A stretch of DNA of 47,055 bases from JAGNXB01 sp964471595 (GCA_964471595.1 CAYYGN010000024.1:1-47055), one strand, 5' to 3'; numbered from the stretch's first letter, positions 16,323-25,759 are shown. Notes: generated by a model not told the origin, from the letters alone. Translations and numbers: made by a program.

Positions 16323-17042
16323 ATGCGTTTCCCCTGGTTGACGGGTATTGTCCTCACGGGTTCCTGTTGGACGGGAGCCTGCTGCCTGGCCAATGGCCAG
16401 CACCCAGGGGCCGGTATCACCCGTCCGGCCGTTTTACTGCCCTGCGCCGGGGCCGCCGAGCCCGCGGCTTGTACGGACAGTATCCTGAGCGAGATAGTGA
16501 CCCGGTATGGCATTCCCGATCAGGGTTCGGGTTTGGTCGTCCTTTCCTTTCTGGTGGACGATGCCGGCCGCCTGGCTGAGGTGACCTTGTTGCGGGACCC
16601 TGACAGTCTGGGGGCAGGGCTGATCGCCGCGATGGACCATCTGCCCGATTGGCAACCCGCCCTGGTCAACGGGCAGGCCGTCGAAGCGCGCTTCCGCCTT
16701 CCCATTCGCATACAGTCGACAAGGGCAGCGGCCTACCGTTTGCTCTGGGGGCGTCTTGATACCGATACGCTGGAAAAAGCGGCATTGGGCAACCTTCCTG
16801 CCCTGACCGCCGTCTCGGAGAACGGCGACACGGTGGTGCCTGCCCGGGTCCGGTGGACCTGGCAAAAGGGCCGCAGAAGCCGTGAAGAAACCGCCCCTGC
16901 CATCCCGGATGCCGCCACGCGCCGATGGTTGATGCGCTGCCCCACCGGCGCTCGCCTGACAGCGGAGGCTTTGGTCCCGGAAGGAACCCGATTTGTGACG
17001 GTGACGCGCACCTGGATGATTGCTTCCCGCCCCCACCCTTAA
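16323..17042 (+). CDS. Exported protein with TonB C-terminal-like domain
   Basis: 239 aa. The first 31 residues look like a signal peptide (LTGIVLTGSCWTGACCLANG). Residues about 50-130 resemble the TonB_C fold: CTDSILSEIVTRYGIP, then GLVVLSFLVDDAGRLAEVTLLRDPD, DWQPALVNGQAVEARFRLPIRI. In many Bacteroidota this domain occurs in periplasmic proteins without the classical membrane anchor and Pro-rich linker, and both are absent here, so energy transduction to receptors is doubtful. The C-terminal 110 residues are unrecognised. ATG 16323, 5 nt after the upstream stop, is preferred over an in-frame GTG at 16302 that would overlap the previous gene. Confidence 0.7.
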   Translation: MRFPWLTGIVLTGSCWTGACCLANGQHPGAGITRPAVLLPCAGAAEPAACTDSILSEIVTRYGIPDQGSGLVVLSFLVDDAGRLAEVTLLRDPDSLGAGLIAAMDHLPDWQPALVNGQAVEARFRLPIRIQSTRAAAYRLLWGRLDTDTLEKAALGNLPALTAVSENGDTVVPARVRWTWQKGRRSREETAPAIPDAATRRWLMRCPTGARLTAEALVPEGTRFVTVTRTWMIASRPHP

Positions 17043-17098
17043 CGTTCTTCTAACGATCCCGGCCGCCCTTTCCCGGTCATCCGGATAAATGATCCGCT

Positions 17099-18289
17099 AT
17101 GAAACACTTCGCCTGGTTTCCGCTGCTGACTCTGCTCCTTACGATCGCCGCCTGCTCTTCGCCCAAATTGCTGTTCGAGGACGGCAAATACGACAAGGCG
17201 GTCCGCAAAGCCCTGGAACGCATCCGCAAGGACAAAGCCGACGACCGTGACCTGGACGTACTTGCCCGCGCCTTCAACCATATCAACGGCCAGGATATCG
17301 GACGTCTGGAAACCCTGCTGGCGGATACCGACCCCTCGCGATGGGAGGAGATCGTGACCCTCGCCGAGCGGATCGACATGCGTCAGGAAGACATACGTCC
17401 CTATCTGCCCATCCGGTGGGAAAGCGGTAAAGAGATCCGCCTGGTCCAATTTGCCGTCAAGGAACTCCTTCCGGCCGCCCGTCTTGAAGCGGCCGAATGG
17501 CATTTCCGCGAAGGGAACAACGCCCTGGAGAGGGCCCGTCAGGGCAACAAACGGGCTGCCCGGGAGGCATTCGACCGCTTCGACCGCGCCTTGCACTACC
17601 GGCCGGGATTTCCGGGTATCCGGGAGCGCATGGATGAAGCCGAATTCCTGGGGCTGACCCACCTTCTGGTACAGGTGGACAACGAGACCCAGGTGCTTTT
17701 GCCCGGCAGCTTCCGACAGCTCCTGGAGGAGACCCTCCGGCGTCAGGCCGGAAGTGATTGGCTGCGGATCACCCTCGGAGACGGGGATTGCAGGGATTGC
17801 GATTTCCTGGCGCGAGTGCGGATCCTGTCGGTGGCGGTCTCCCCGGATGGCCTGCAGGAAAACCGGCGGACGGAAAGACGTGAGATAGAGGACGGCTGGC
17901 AATACGTGCTCGATGCACGGGGCAATGTCATGAAGGACACCGCAGGCAACGACATCAAGGTGCCGGTCATTCGGGAGGTCTCGGCGGTCGTCTTCGAGAC
18001 CCGGCAGTTCAAGTCGGCCCGGATGGAAGGCATTGTGGAGATCGTACGAGGGCGCAACGGCGGCGAGGTGGTACGCCGCTTGCCGGTGGCCGGCGAGTCC
18101 CGCTTCCTTTCGGAGACCGTGTGGTTTGAAGGCGATGAACGGGCGCTGTCGGACAAGACCCGCAAGCAGCTCAAAGGGCACCCCGTGCCCTGGCCGTCGG
18201 CCGACCAGCTCCTCGGCGATGCCGCCGACCTGTTTCGCGAAGAAGCAGGACGGGCCTTACGCAGGGAAAGGGATGTCTTCCTTGAGTAA
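17099..18289 (+). CDS. Unknown lipoprotein, 396 aa
   Basis: The N-terminus is a lipoprotein signal with lipobox IAAC (Cys about 19). The mature part begins with TPR-like helices (LFEDGKYDKAVRKALERIRKD). A second helical stretch is REAFDRFDRALHYRPGFPG. A beta-rich C-terminal half runs from about residue 180 (THLLVQVDNETQVLLPG onward). It also carries a CRDC pair (GDCRDCDFLARV). I do not recognise the family; similar lipoproteins of unknown function are common in Bacteroidota. A 5-bp hairpin (CGGAT-AAATG-ATCCG, 17082-17096) ends 2 nt before the ATG. The DPP IV gene follows in the same direction but has its own -7 box. Confidence 0.78.
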   Translation: MKHFAWFPLLTLLLTIAACSSPKLLFEDGKYDKAVRKALERIRKDKADDRDLDVLARAFNHINGQDIGRLETLLADTDPSRWEEIVTLAERIDMRQEDIRPYLPIRWESGKEIRLVQFAVKELLPAARLEAAEWHFREGNNALERARQGNKRAAREAFDRFDRALHYRPGFPGIRERMDEAEFLGLTHLLVQVDNETQVLLPGSFRQLLEETLRRQAGSDWLRITLGDGDCRDCDFLARVRILSVAVSPDGLQENRRTERREIEDGWQYVLDARGNVMKDTAGNDIKVPVIREVSAVVFETRQFKSARMEGIVEIVRGRNGGEVVRRLPVAGESRFLSETVWFEGDERALSDKTRKQLKGHPVPWPSADQLLGDAADLFREEAGRALRRERDVFLE

Positions 18290-18323
18290 AAGCCGACACA
18301 TCCCCGGGAAGGTTTTTGGGGTG

Positions 18324-18331
18324 TATTTTTG
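18324..18331 (+). promoter_or_regulatory. -7 box TATTTTTG for DPP IV, near-leaderless
   Basis: A perfect TAnnTTTG match ending 6 nt before the ATG at 18338. It makes the longer reading from TTG 18329 impossible from this promoter. No clear -33 TTG at 19-23 nt. Confidence 0.45.
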
Positions 18332-18337
18332 GCGAAA

Positions 18338-20503
18338 ATGTCCCCGATGATCCGGATCCGTTGCCTGTTGTTATTACTGTTTCCACTTATTGTCTGCGCC
18401 CAGGAACCCCTGCGTGTAGAACAGATCTTCACCGACGCACGCCTCCAATCGCGGGGAGCCGGTTCCTTCCGGTTTCTGAAGGACGGCCGCCATTTCACCC
18501 GCCTCGACCAGCGGGCCGTGACGCGATATGACCTGGTGACGGGCAAGGCGGTCGAGACGATTTTTGACGGTCGCGATACCCTCGTCATACAAACCTATGG
18601 TTTCAGCAGTGACGAGCGCTTTTTGTTGATTGAATTTGACCGGCAGTCCGTGTACCGGCATTCCTACATGACGCGGTGCCGGGTTTGGGACCGGCAGGGG
18701 AAAAAGGCCTACGAGATAGCGGGCGGTGAACGGGTGATGCTGCCTTCCTTCTCACCCGATGGCCGGCAGGTGGCCTTCGTGCGCCACAACGACCTCTATG
18801 TCCAGGACGTGCTTTCCGGCCGGGAGGTGCGGATTACCGGGGACGGTCAGCCCAACGCCATCATCAACGGTGCGGCCGATTGGGTGTACGAGGAGGAATT
18901 TGCCCTGAAGCAGGCGTATGTATGGTCGCCCGATGGCACCCGGATTGCCTTCCTTCGCTTCGATGAAACGGAGGTACCCGAATTCACGCTGGATCTGTAC
19001 GAAGACCAGCTCTACCCGCAACGTGTTTCCTACAAATACCCCAAGGTAGGAGAGCGCAATGCCCGGGTCACGGCAATGGTTTGCGATCTCGCCAGCGGGA
19101 CGGTGCAGACACTTGAAACCGGCGGGGACGGAGTGCCGGCGGAATATCTGCCGCGGATACGGTGGACCCGAGATCCATCTCTGGTGTGTGTGTACCGCAT
19201 GAACCGCCAACAGAACATCCTCGAGCTCTGGGAGCACGATGTCCGCAACGGCCATGCGCGCATCCTGCTGAAAGAGCGCGCCGATTTGTTCCTGGAATTG
19301 ACGGATGACCTTTATTTCCTGGAGAACGGGAAGCATTTCGTGTGGTCGAGCGACCAATACGGATACCGTCATCTCTACCTGTATGACATGGAGGGCAAGC
19401 TGGTCCGTCCGCTCACGCGGGGTCCCTGGGAGGTGACCGGATTTTACGGCGTGGACGAGGCGCGAGGAACGGTGTATTTTCAGGCAGCCAAAACTTCACC
19501 GCTGCGGAGGGAGGTGTACGCCGTGCCCCTGACCGGGGGGGATCCCGTCGCCCTGTTGGACGCCGAAGGGTGCCATTCCGCCCTGTTTTCCCCGACCTAC
19601 GACTACCTGGTGGCTACCCATTCCACGCTCAACACCCCGGAAGTGCACACCGTGGTTGGTCGTGACGGGACCCGCCTGAGGACCATAGAGGACAATGCCG
19701 TACTGGCTGCTGCTCAGCAGCGTCACGGGGTGCAGCCGCTTGTCTTTTTCTCCTTTCCGGCACCGGACGGTACGGAACTCCACGGGTGGATGATCCGGCC
19801 GGCCGGATTCTCGCCCGATTCCCTGTATCCGGTTCTCATGTACGCCTACGGCGGCCCACACTCGCAGGAGGTGCAGGACGCCTGGCGGGGAAAGCATTAC
19901 TGGTGGTTTCAGATGCTGGCCGGCCAGGGGTTTCTGATCGTATGTGTGGACAACCGCGGCACGGATGCACGGGGCGCCGCCTTCAGGAATGCCACCTACC
20001 GCCAGCTCGGGCATTACGAGACCCTCGACCAGATCGCGGCGGCGCGATACATCGGGGCATTGCCCTGGGTAGATGCTTCCCGTATCGGTATGTTCGGGTG
20101 GAGTTATGGCGGATTTTTGTCCACGCTGTGCCTTTTGAAGGGAGCGGAGGTCTTCAAAGCCGCGATCGCCGTGGCGCCCGTCACCAACTGGAAGTGGTAT
20201 GATTCGATCTATACGGAGCGATACATGCAGACGGAAAAGGACAACCCTGCGGGGTACAGGGAAAATTCACCCGTTTATTTTGCCGATCGCCTGAAAGGGG
20301 CTTATCTCCTGGCCCATGGGATGGCCGATGACAATGTCCATTTCCAGCACGCGGTGGAAATGAGTGACGCCCTGATCAGGGCCAACAAGGCTTTCGACAT
20401 GGCGTTTTATCCCAACCGGGACCACGGGATTCGCGGGGGGATGACCCGGATCCATTTGTTCAACCGGATGACCTCTTTCCTGCACGAGCACCTGGGCCGT
20501 TGA
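18338..20503 (+). CDS. Dipeptidyl peptidase IV (S9B family)
   Basis: 721 aa. It removes X-Pro or X-Ala dipeptides from peptide N-termini, probably in the periplasm. The signal peptide ends IVCAQ (residue 22). A beta-propeller covers about residues 30-470 and holds the N-terminus-binding double Glu in DWVYEEEFA (about 182-187). The alpha/beta-hydrolase domain carries the nucleophile Ser in GWSYGG (about 589), an Asp in HGMADDNVHF (about 664) and His in NRDHGI (about 696), the complete triad. AYGGPHSQ and DNRGTDARGA are further family motifs. ATG 18338 is chosen over an in-frame TTG 9 nt upstream because that TTG lies inside the -7 box. It probably serves protein feeding, as in other proteolytic Bacteroidota. 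Confidence 0.94.
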   Translation: MSPMIRIRCLLLLLFPLIVCAQEPLRVEQIFTDARLQSRGAGSFRFLKDGRHFTRLDQRAVTRYDLVTGKAVETIFDGRDTLVIQTYGFSSDERFLLIEFDRQSVYRHSYMTRCRVWDRQGKKAYEIAGGERVMLPSFSPDGRQVAFVRHNDLYVQDVLSGREVRITGDGQPNAIINGAADWVYEEEFALKQAYVWSPDGTRIAFLRFDETEVPEFTLDLYEDQLYPQRVSYKYPKVGERNARVTAMVCDLASGTVQTLETGGDGVPAEYLPRIRWTRDPSLVCVYRMNRQQNILELWEHDVRNGHARILLKERADLFLELTDDLYFLENGKHFVWSSDQYGYRHLYLYDMEGKLVRPLTRGPWEVTGFYGVDEARGTVYFQAAKTSPLRREVYAVPLTGGDPVALLDAEGCHSALFSPTYDYLVATHSTLNTPEVHTVVGRDGTRLRTIEDNAVLAAAQQRHGVQPLVFFSFPAPDGTELHGWMIRPAGFSPDSLYPVLMYAYGGPHSQEVQDAWRGKHYWWFQMLAGQGFLIVCVDNRGTDARGAAFRNATYRQLGHYETLDQIAAARYIGALPWVDASRIGMFGWSYGGFLSTLCLLKGAEVFKAAIAVAPVTNWKWYDSIYTERYMQTEKDNPAGYRENSPVYFADRLKGAYLLAHGMADDNVHFQHAVEMSDALIRANKAFDMAFYPNRDHGIRGGMTRIHLFNRMTSFLHEHLGR

Positions 20504-20516
20504 GCGGTGCTTCAAC

Positions 20517-20531
20517 GGGGATCGAATCCCT
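20517..20531. terminator. Small hairpin between convergent DPP IV and rpoN
   Basis: GGGGAT-CGA-ATCCCT, six pairs including one G-U, in the 30-bp gap between the two convergent stops. It is short and without a U-tract, so its role is uncertain. Confidence 0.25.
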
Positions 20532-20533
20532 CC

Positions 20534-22075
20534 TCATAGGACTTTGCGGAGGCGGGCGACGGGTACGTTGAGTTGTTCGCGGTATTTGGCCACTGTCCGT
20601 CGGGCGATGTTGTAGCCCTTCTTGCGCAGCATCACCTTGAGTTTCTCGTCGGAATACGGCTTGCGCTTGTTCTCGGACGCAATGATGTCGGTAAGGATCT
20701 TTTTGACCTCGAGGGTGGACACCTCGTCGCCGTTTTCGGTCTGGAGGGATTCGGAAAAGAAGTCCTTGAGCCGTTTGGTGCCGAATTCGGTCTGTACGAA
20801 TTTGCTGTTGGCCACCCGTGAAACGGTAGAGATATCCAGACCGGTGATGTCGGCCACGTCTTTGAGAATCATGGGTCTCAACTTGCGTTGATCGCCTGTC
20901 ATGAAATATTCCCTTTGGTAATTCATGATGGCATACATCGTCCGGAACATGGTATCCTGGCGCTGTCGGATGGCATCAATAAACCAGCGGGCGGAATCGA
21001 TTTTTTGTTTGATGAAAAAGAAGGCTTCTTTTTCCTTGTTGCCGATGCGCTTGCCCTGGTTGGATTCCTTGAAAGTGCGCAGCATTTCCGTATAGTGGTC
21101 GTTGACCCTCAGATCGGGGGCATTGCGCGTATTGAGCTGCAGATCGAGTTCGCCTTCCCGGTTGTAGATGATGAAATCGGGGACGATATACTGGACATGA
21201 TCGCTGCCGCCACCGGTAAATCCGCTGGCCGGTTTGGGATTGAGTTTGAGGATGATATCGATCGCCTGTTTGAGCTGTGATTCTTTGAGATTGAGTTGTC
21301 GCTGGAGGCGGGGATAGTGTTTTTTGGTGAATTCGTTGAAATATTTTTCCAGGATCCGGAAGGCGATCATGAGCGTGTCGAGCTCGTCATCGGTGGCGGC
21401 ATGCCGGGCGGCAGTGAGGTGCTGCCGGATTTGGATGAGGAGGCATTCCTGGAGGTTGCGGGCCCCGATGCCGGGGGGGTCAAGGCTTTGGATGCGCGTG
21501 AGCATGGCCAGCACTTCTTCTTCGGAGGCCGTGACATTCTGGCTGAACATCAGGTCATCGATGATGGCGACCGGGTCGCGGCGCAGATAGCCATCGTCGT
21601 CAATGCTCCCGATGATCTGTCGGGCGATGACCATGGATCGCTCGTCATTGATATTGAGCAGTCCGAGCTGTTCTTCGAGGTAGTCATGCAGGGTGTGCTG
21701 GACAGCGATGGGCACGTGTTTTTGTTCTTCGGGTTGCCCTTCTTCGACGCGGTATTTGTAGCTGGCGGGATCGTCGTCCTCAATGTAGTCATTGAGGTAT
21801 TCGTCCATTTCGAAGACCTCGGGTTCGTCGATATTGTCGGCCTCGAATTCGTCCTCCTCACTGCTGGCAGCCAGGTCTTCGCCGGCGGGATCTTCCTCCC
21901 GGCTTTCGTAGAGGTCATCCCGATCATCGGACTCCTCGAGAGCGGGATTGGCTTCCAGTTCTTCCTGGATGCGCTGATCGAGGATGGCGGTGGGGATCTG
22001 CAAAAGCTTCATCAGCTGTATCTGCTGGGGAGACAGCTTTTGCAACATCTTCTGACTGAGACTCTGCTTCAACAT
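20534..22075 (-). CDS. rpoN: RNA polymerase sigma-54 factor
   Basis: 513 aa. It directs RNA polymerase to -24/-12 promoters that need an AAA+ activator. All regions are present. The Gln/Leu-rich region I is residues 1-50 (MLQKLSPQQIQLMKLLQIP). A very acidic region II covers about 50-115. The core-binding domain follows (GIGARNLQECLLIQIRQHL). The helix-turn-helix is KDVADITGLDISTVSRVANSKFV, and the RpoN box is ARRTVAKYREQLNVP close to the C-terminus. No sigma-54 activator gene lies in the window and I found no convincing -24/-12 site. A TTG-20-TAATTTTA promoter lies upstream at 22139-22169. Confidence 0.96.
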   Translation of the reverse strand: MLKQSLSQKMLQKLSPQQIQLMKLLQIPTAILDQRIQEELEANPALEESDDRDDLYESREEDPAGEDLAASSEEDEFEADNIDEPEVFEMDEYLNDYIEDDDPASYKYRVEEGQPEEQKHVPIAVQHTLHDYLEEQLGLLNINDERSMVIARQIIGSIDDDGYLRRDPVAIIDDLMFSQNVTASEEEVLAMLTRIQSLDPPGIGARNLQECLLIQIRQHLTAARHAATDDELDTLMIAFRILEKYFNEFTKKHYPRLQRQLNLKESQLKQAIDIILKLNPKPASGFTGGGSDHVQYIVPDFIIYNREGELDLQLNTRNAPDLRVNDHYTEMLRTFKESNQGKRIGNKEKEAFFFIKQKIDSARWFIDAIRQRQDTMFRTMYAIMNYQREYFMTGDQRKLRPMILKDVADITGLDISTVSRVANSKFVQTEFGTKRLKDFFSESLQTENGDEVSTLEVKKILTDIIASENKRKPYSDEKLKVMLRKKGYNIARRTVAKYREQLNVPVARLRKVL

Positions 22076-22138
22076 GGGATCATGCGTATTGCCTGGGTCG
22101 AAATGGTTTTATCCGTTCGTCCGGGCGGATAGCAGGCA

Positions 22139-22169
22139 TAAAATTAAGGGTTTGTACCATAGGTTCCAA
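22139..22169 (-). promoter_or_regulatory. Promoter TTG-20-TAATTTTA for rpoN
   Basis: The minus strand carries TTG (22169-22167), a 20-nt spacer and TAATTTTA (22146-22139), 63 nt before the rpoN ATG. The spacing is right for the Bacteroidota housekeeping sigma factor. The rest of the 297-bp gap 22076-22372 holds only small inverted repeats (GGTCGG/CCAACC at 22321-22337; ATTCAGGC/GCCTGAAT at 22279 and 22313) and no gene I can support. Confidence 0.45.
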
Positions 22170-22372
22170 TGCCTTGTCCGCCGGACCTTGTATGATACGA
22201 CCTCCTGAGGGGTAAGGTTACGGCGGTACAGGGGCAGCAGATTTCCGTGACCGGGGTTTTTGGGGCGATGCCGTTCCTATTCAGGCACTTACAGAGGTAA
22301 AATTTTCCACGGGCCTGAATGGTCGGGGTGACCAACCGGTACAGGAAGAAACAAGCGAGTGTCCCCGGGAGT

Positions 22373-24217
22373 TCACAGGTAGCCGCGGGCCTGCAGGTTG
22401 AACAGTTCGGCATAAAGACCGTCGGCGGCGAGGAGTTGGGCATGGGTGCCCTGTTCGAGGATGCGGCCCTGGTGGAGGACGAGGATGCGGTCGGCCATTC
22501 GAACGGTGGAAAACCGGTGGGAAATGAGGATGGCCGAGCGCCCGGTGACGAGTTCCGAAAAGCGCAGGAAGACTTCGTGTTCAGCCCGGGCGTCGAGGGC
22601 CGAGGTGGGCTCGTCGAGGATGAGCAGTTGGGCGTCGCGCATGTAGGCGCGGGCCAGGGCGATTTTCTGCCATTGTCCACCGGACAATTCGACCGCCTGA
22701 TCGAAACGACGGCCCAGCAACTGCCGGTAACCGCCCGGCAGGTTTCGAATGACTTCATCGGCCAGGCTTTTGACGGCGGCATCGCGGATGCGCGCTTCCT
22801 CCTCCGCCTGCCGGATGGACCCGATGGCGATATTTTCGGCGGCCGAGAGGGAAAAGCGCTGGAAATCCTGAAAGATGATGCCCACCTTGTCCCGCAGCAT
22901 TTCCGGATCATATTCCCTCAGGTCATGTCCATCCAGGAGGATCCTGCCTTCAGTGGGATCATACAGGCGGGCCAACAGTTTGACGAGGGTGGTTTTTCCG
23001 GCGCCGTTTTCTCCGACGAGGGCCAGTTTTTCACCGGCCTTCAGTTCAAACGTAAGGTCGCGTAAAACCCAGGAGTCCGTTCCGGGGTAGCGAAACCCTA
23101 CTTTTTCAAACCGGAATCCCTGACGGAAAATTTCCGGTACAGGGCGCGGTGAGGGAGGGGAGGTGATAGCCGGCCGTATGGCAAAAAAATCGAAGAGGTC
23201 CTGGAGGTACAGCGACCCTTCGGCGATGGATGAAAAACGCGACATGAACCCCTGGAGCAAACCGCGCATCCGGTCGAAAGATCCCGACAGGAAAACCAGC
23301 GTCCCGAGCGTGATGGCACCGGTCAGGGTGTGCCGGATGATGAGGACGTAGGCGCCGTAATAGGCGGTCGTGCTCACCAGCCCCAGGGCACCTCCCCAGG
23401 AAGCCCTCCGCAGGGCCAGACGGCGATTGGCCAGGTAGTAACGTTGGGCAATGGATCGAAAGCGATCGGCGATGAAAGAGGCCAGTCCAAACACTTTCAC
23501 TTCCTTGGCAGTCTGGTCACTCGCTCCGATAAACCGGAGATAGTCCAGTTCACGCCGCTCGGGTGTCCAGGAGCGGACGAGGGAATAGGTGCGCTCGTTG
23601 AAGTAGGTTTCTCCGAGAAAAGAAGGCAGAACGGCGAGAAAGAGGACGAGGATCAGCCAGGGATAAAAGGCCAGCAGACCGGCGCCGAGGCTGATGAGGG
23701 AGAGGATGTCCTGTGCCTGGGTCAGCATTTGGGACAACAGAACGGTTCGTCCGGTCGTCTGCCGTCTCGCCCTTTCCATTTTGTCGTAGAACTCGGGGTT
23801 TTCAAACTGGTAAAGATCCAGGGTAGCGGCATGCCGGATGAGTTCGTAGCTCGTCTGGTTGCTGACCAGATCCCCGAGCAGGCTGTCCACGAGTTGAATG
23901 GCGCGGCCCAGCAGGTCGGAGGCAAACACCAGCCCCATTTCCAGGAGGACCAGGCTCCACAGGACGTCTTTGGATGTCTCTTCGCCGGAAGTGAGCCCGA
24001 TGATGGCATCGAGGAGCAGTTTGCCTACATAAAGGATGGCCAGCGGAAGAAGGGCTTTGAGGATGCGGAGCCCCAGATTGAGTGTGGTGAGCCGGGGGTC
24101 GGTACGCCACACGATGCGGAGGAAGGGCGGCAAATGGCGCAGGGCGCGAAACTGATCGCGGAGGGTCAGTTTTTCAGCCGGCGCTGACACATCGGGGGGA
24201 GGCGAGGTTTTTGCCAA
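22373..24217 (-). CDS. ABC exporter, fused permease and ATPase
   Basis: 614 aa half-transporter that should work as a homodimer in the inner membrane. Residues about 50-340 are the six-helix exporter domain. The ATPase domain follows from about 365: Walker A GENGAGKTT, Q-loop IIFQDFQRF, signature LSGGQWQKIALARA, Walker B LLILDEPTSALD and H-loop ILISHRF, all intact. The substrate cannot be told; lipids, peptides or drugs are possible for this class. The start appears to be a TTG at 24217, as the frame has no ATG upstream of the first membrane helix and an in-frame stop lies shortly before. It begins 30 nt after the DsbA-family gene, so the two are probably one operon. Confidence 0.92.
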   Translation of the reverse strand: MAKTSPPPDVSAPAEKLTLRDQFRALRHLPPFLRIVWRTDPRLTTLNLGLRILKALLPLAILYVGKLLLDAIIGLTSGEETSKDVLWSLVLLEMGLVFASDLLGRAIQLVDSLLGDLVSNQTSYELIRHAATLDLYQFENPEFYDKMERARRQTTGRTVLLSQMLTQAQDILSLISLGAGLLAFYPWLILVLFLAVLPSFLGETYFNERTYSLVRSWTPERRELDYLRFIGASDQTAKEVKVFGLASFIADRFRSIAQRYYLANRRLALRRASWGGALGLVSTTAYYGAYVLIIRHTLTGAITLGTLVFLSGSFDRMRGLLQGFMSRFSSIAEGSLYLQDLFDFFAIRPAITSPPSPRPVPEIFRQGFRFEKVGFRYPGTDSWVLRDLTFELKAGEKLALVGENGAGKTTLVKLLARLYDPTEGRILLDGHDLREYDPEMLRDKVGIIFQDFQRFSLSAAENIAIGSIRQAEEEARIRDAAVKSLADEVIRNLPGGYRQLLGRRFDQAVELSGGQWQKIALARAYMRDAQLLILDEPTSALDARAEHEVFLRFSELVTGRSAILISHRFSTVRMADRILVLHQGRILEQGTHAQLLAADGLYAELFNLQARGYL

Positions 24218-24247
24218 TGAGGAAATTGAAGATGGGGAAACAGGTGA

Positions 24248-24919
24248 TTATTCGAGGCCTTCTTCACGCAGGACTTGCCGGATGAAGTCGAGCAACGCCG
24301 ATTTTCCGGCAAAGCCTCTGGTGAGCACATACCGGCGGTTTTCCACTTCCAGCAACAGGGTGGGGAAGCCCGATACCCGGAGGGATTCGCTGCGGTTGAA
24401 CATGTCGATCATGTCCTGGTGGGTTTGGTCTTCGCGCAGCACCGTTCCGAGCTTTTCGGCATCCACCCCCAGGGAGACGGCGACCTGTCTGAGACCTGCC
24501 TCATCCCGGGGCGCCATTCCGTCCCGGAACACGGCTTTTTGAACGGCCGAGGCAAAGGCGAGGTCGAGATCGGGCCGCAGGCGGTGAACGGCGGCCTGCA
24601 TGAGACAGGCCGGTTCGCTGTCCAGCACGGTTGCCCCTTCACCCAAAAGATCCCGGAGATAAGGCTCGCCAAACCGGACACCGGTATGCGCTTCCACCTG
24701 GAGATAGGCCTGGCGGATATAGGGAGCCACCTCGCCCACCGGTCCGACACGATCGCCGCGCATCATGCCACCTGCCACCACTTCGAGGGTGGCGCTGTCC
24801 TTGTATTGGTCCCATACGGCATCCATCACGGTGCCAAACCCGTAGCACCAGCCACAGAGCGGGTCATAGACATAAATGAAATGAGGAACGGGTCGGGGGA
24901 GTGAGTCCGGTAAAGACAT
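24248..24919 (-). CDS. DsbA-family thiol oxidoreductase (COG3531-like)
   Basis: 223 aa. It has a thioredoxin fold with an inserted helical domain. The redox motif CGWC is at residues 22-25 within YDPLCGWCYGF; the cis-Pro loop is SGFPTLLLE; the helical insert contains EPYLRDLLGEG to DAEKLGTVLRED. There is no signal peptide from MSLPDSL, so it is probably cytoplasmic, as for the FrnE/COG3531 group of predicted disulfide isomerases. A 13-residue extension from ATG 24958 (MWWCLALPWIVSP) is possible and might act as a weak export signal, so the location is not settled. It lies directly upstream of the ABC exporter on the same strand. Confidence 0.85.
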   Translation of the reverse strand: MSLPDSLPRPVPHFIYVYDPLCGWCYGFGTVMDAVWDQYKDSATLEVVAGGMMRGDRVGPVGEVAPYIRQAYLQVEAHTGVRFGEPYLRDLLGEGATVLDSEPACLMQAAVHRLRPDLDLAFASAVQKAVFRDGMAPRDEAGLRQVAVSLGVDAEKLGTVLREDQTHQDMIDMFNRSESLRVSGFPTLLLEVENRRYVLTRGFAGKSALLDFIRQVLREEGLE

Positions 24920-25062
24920 GGGAGAAACGATCCAGGGGAGTGCCAAACACCACCACATGCCCTATCCAACAACGAAGGGCGCGGAAGGTTGGTCCCTTGC
25001 AAGCTAAAGGCTTTGTTAATGCCGGGTTTCGGGACAACTTATCGTCGAGAGCCGTGGTTATG

Positions 25063-25099
25063 CCGGTTTGATACCGGAAGGAACCGGCCATCCTTCCGG
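25063..25099 (+). promoter_or_regulatory. Mutually exclusive hairpins in the marC leader
   Basis: A 9-bp perfect stem CCGGAAGGA (25074-25082) / TCCTTCCGG (25091-25099) competes with CCGGT (25063-25067) / ACCGG (25073-25077), because both use 25074-25077. The ACCGG in the loop of the first (25083-25087) can also pair with CCGGT. The structure ends 27 nt before the marC ATG. It could control translation; no U-tract follows. Confidence 0.35.
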
Positions 25100-25126
25100 G
25101 CTAGAGCACGGCCATTCCTCATTGCC

Positions 25127-25759
25127 ATGGAACTGTTTTTTGCCGCATTGGGTTCGCTTTTCTCGATCGTAGATCCGCTCGGCGTCATCCCCATTTACCT
25201 GGCCCTGACCCATGACCGGACTACGGCCCAGCGCAATCGCATCGTGCTGGTCACCATGTTTTATTTTGCCCTCCTCCTCCTCGGCTTCTACTGGGCGGGC
25301 ACCTACATCCTCACGTTTTTCGGCATCAGTCTGGATGCCATGCGTCTGGCCGGTGGACTCATCATCCTGAGCACCGGGTTGACCCTGTTGCGCGGCGGAG
25401 GAGCTCCGCGCCGCAAGCCGGAAGGCAGCTCCATGGTCGAAGAAGCCGACCGGGGTCACGACATCACCTTTTCGCCCCTCGCCATGCCCTTATTGGCCGG
25501 ACCGGGCGCCATCTCCCTGCTCATCGGGATGAGCACCGAGTATCCGGGTCCCGAGAACCGGTTGGTCATCACCTCCGTCATTCTGGCGTTGGGCATCATC
25601 ACTTACATCATCCTGCGTCTGGCGCCGCTTTTGTTTCGGGTGCTGGGTCGTTCGGGCATACTCGCCATCACCAAGATCATGGGGTTCATCACCATGGCGG
25701 TCGGCATTCAATTCATGATCACGGCCCTGAGCAACGTCCTGGGCACCATTCTCGAGTAG
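25127..25759 (+). CDS. MarC-family integral membrane protein
   Basis: 210 aa with six membrane helices. The MarC/UPF0056 signatures are present: LFSIVDPLGVIPIYLALT in helix 1, DAMRLAGGLIILSTGLTLLRG in helix 3, and FSPLAMPLLAGPGAISLLIG in helix 4. The family lies in the inner membrane; its transport function is unproven despite the historical 'multiple antibiotic resistance' name. The start MELFFAALGSLF is fixed by homology; an in-frame extension of 46 residues upstream crosses the hairpin region and has no membrane or family character. It is a single gene in plus direction, divergent from the DsbA-family gene. Confidence 0.92.
   Translation: MELFFAALGSLFSIVDPLGVIPIYLALTHDRTTAQRNRIVLVTMFYFALLLLGFYWAGTYILTFFGISLDAMRLAGGLIILSTGLTLLRGGGAPRRKPEGSSMVEEADRGHDITFSPLAMPLLAGPGAISLLIGMSTEYPGPENRLVITSVILALGIITYIILRLAPLLFRVLGRSGILAITKIMGFITMAVGIQFMITALSNVLGTILE

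Noticed and set aside
24920..24960. A sigma-54 promoter (TGGCAC element) before the DsbA-family gene
   Set aside because: TGGCAC is present on the minus strand, but the -12 TTGC at the right distance is missing.
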